64,000 nucleotides of DNA from Actinoallomurus purpureus (GTDB lineage Bacteria; Actinomycetota; Actinomycetes; Streptosporangiales; Streptosporangiaceae). Positions 63,824 through 64,000 of this stretch are shown in pieces. How positions within the stretch are numbered: the first letter of the stretch is position 1; the number at the start of each line of letters is the position of its first letter. The stretch lies in assembly GCF_024055795.1 (NCBI RefSeq), contig NZ_JAMXMY010000002.1, forward strand, positions 186,001 to 250,000, read 5' to 3'. Made by a program: the position numbers and the translations under genes. The notes under the pieces are model-generated. The model was not told where the DNA came from. It was given only the letters and a program-made list of their open reading frames with translations, and made no database searches.

Positions 63824-64000
63824 CAAGCGGCCTCCGCCGTCAGGTACTCGCCCATCGCCGCGATGTCGTCATCGGAGACGAAGCCCGCGCGGACCCGCAC
63901 CGGGTCGGGGGAATCCTCCAGCCGGACATACGCGACGCCCGCACCGATCTGGGGGATCGGGGAGATCTGGTCAGCCAGCGCCCCGCGCTCGTAAACGCCA
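63823..64000 (-). CDS. tra: FtsK/SpoIIIE-type transfer protein, 3' end (partial)
   Basis: Only the last 58 codons are inside the window, reading ERGALADQISPIPQIGAGVA, then PVRVRAGFVSDDDIAAMGEY. This is the end of AICE translocases, which move double-stranded DNA between hyphae. The ATPase core lies beyond the window. Confidence 0.8.
   Translation of the reverse strand, partial: GVYERGALADQISPIPQIGAGVAYVRLEDSPDPVRVRAGFVSDDDIAAMGEYLTAEAA

Larger units (their letters stand above)
60280..64000. mobile_element. Integrative conjugative element (pSAM2-like AICE), partial
   Basis: The order tRNA-Tyr, int, xis, repSA, small ORF, tra (all minus strand, coupled by overlaps) is that of actinomycete integrative and conjugative elements, which insert at a tRNA 3' end and replicate by rolling circle. 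The left attachment site lies in the tRNA 3' half; the right site is beyond the window. Confidence 0.9.

Overview
The window is high-GC actinobacterial chromosome. GTG and TTG starts are common, genes often overlap by ATGA or GTGA, and the families (XRE-DUF5753/DUF397, EACC1-caspase, RepSA-type integrative element, korAB, a second nuo locus) point to a filamentous actinomycete. Streptosporangiales/Thermomonosporaceae is my best guess, but that is an inference from gene content, not a placement.

Layout. 1-2926: three tandem secreted trypsin-like proteases (the first cut by the window edge), then rarD. A 70-bp copy of the rarD 3' end lies between proteases 2 and 3. 4145-5636: a MerR regulator and an aldo/keto reductase, convergent, each with a MerR-type promoter with a 19-bp spacer. 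5769-6436: a HigBA-like toxin-antitoxin pair. 6437-12850 is accessory and decayed: gene remnants, two frameshifted small genes with an intact paralogous pair nearby, a membrane protein, an HD hydrolase, an XRE regulator with a truncated DUF397 partner, and fragments of resolvase-like and ABC-transporter genes. 13010-28824: alditol oxidase, asnB, an HDDC2-like hydrolase, a TetR/NmrA pair, a beta-lactamase-fold hydrolase, a PRPP synthetase, a two-component system divergent from an ABC exporter, a secreted tripeptidyl-peptidase-like hydrolase and a GntR/UTRA regulator. 29036-40239: an ABC permease with a hydrolase-ABC ATPase fusion, a SecD-head membrane protein, a crotonase, korAB and a Pro/Gly-rich membrane protein.

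40643-52946 holds nuoA-B-C-H, then a hydrolase/TetR/HhH insertion, then nuoI-J-K-L-M-N. No nuoD, E, F or G is present here, so these products would need the missing subunits from elsewhere or act as a partial, probably ferredoxin-linked, module. korAB close by produces reduced ferredoxin, which fits that idea but does not prove it. 53006-60039: htpX, two small secreted cysteine-containing proteins, a PBP4-type carboxypeptidase, a GNAT, a map fragment, an EACC1-caspase conflict pair whose caspase ends in two DivIVA-like motifs, and a YajQ-family protein. 60198-60279 is tRNA-Tyr(GTA). An integrative element (int, xis, repSA, a small coupled ORF, tra) begins directly after it and runs off the right edge.

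A family of 80-99 bp elements with terminal inverted repeats (core GCTCGGTGAA / TTCACCGAGC) occurs five times: 10558-10650, 10782-10880, 27826-27913, 28869-28955 and 57490-57569. All lie beside regulators or broken genes, and they look like a miniature inverted-repeat element family.
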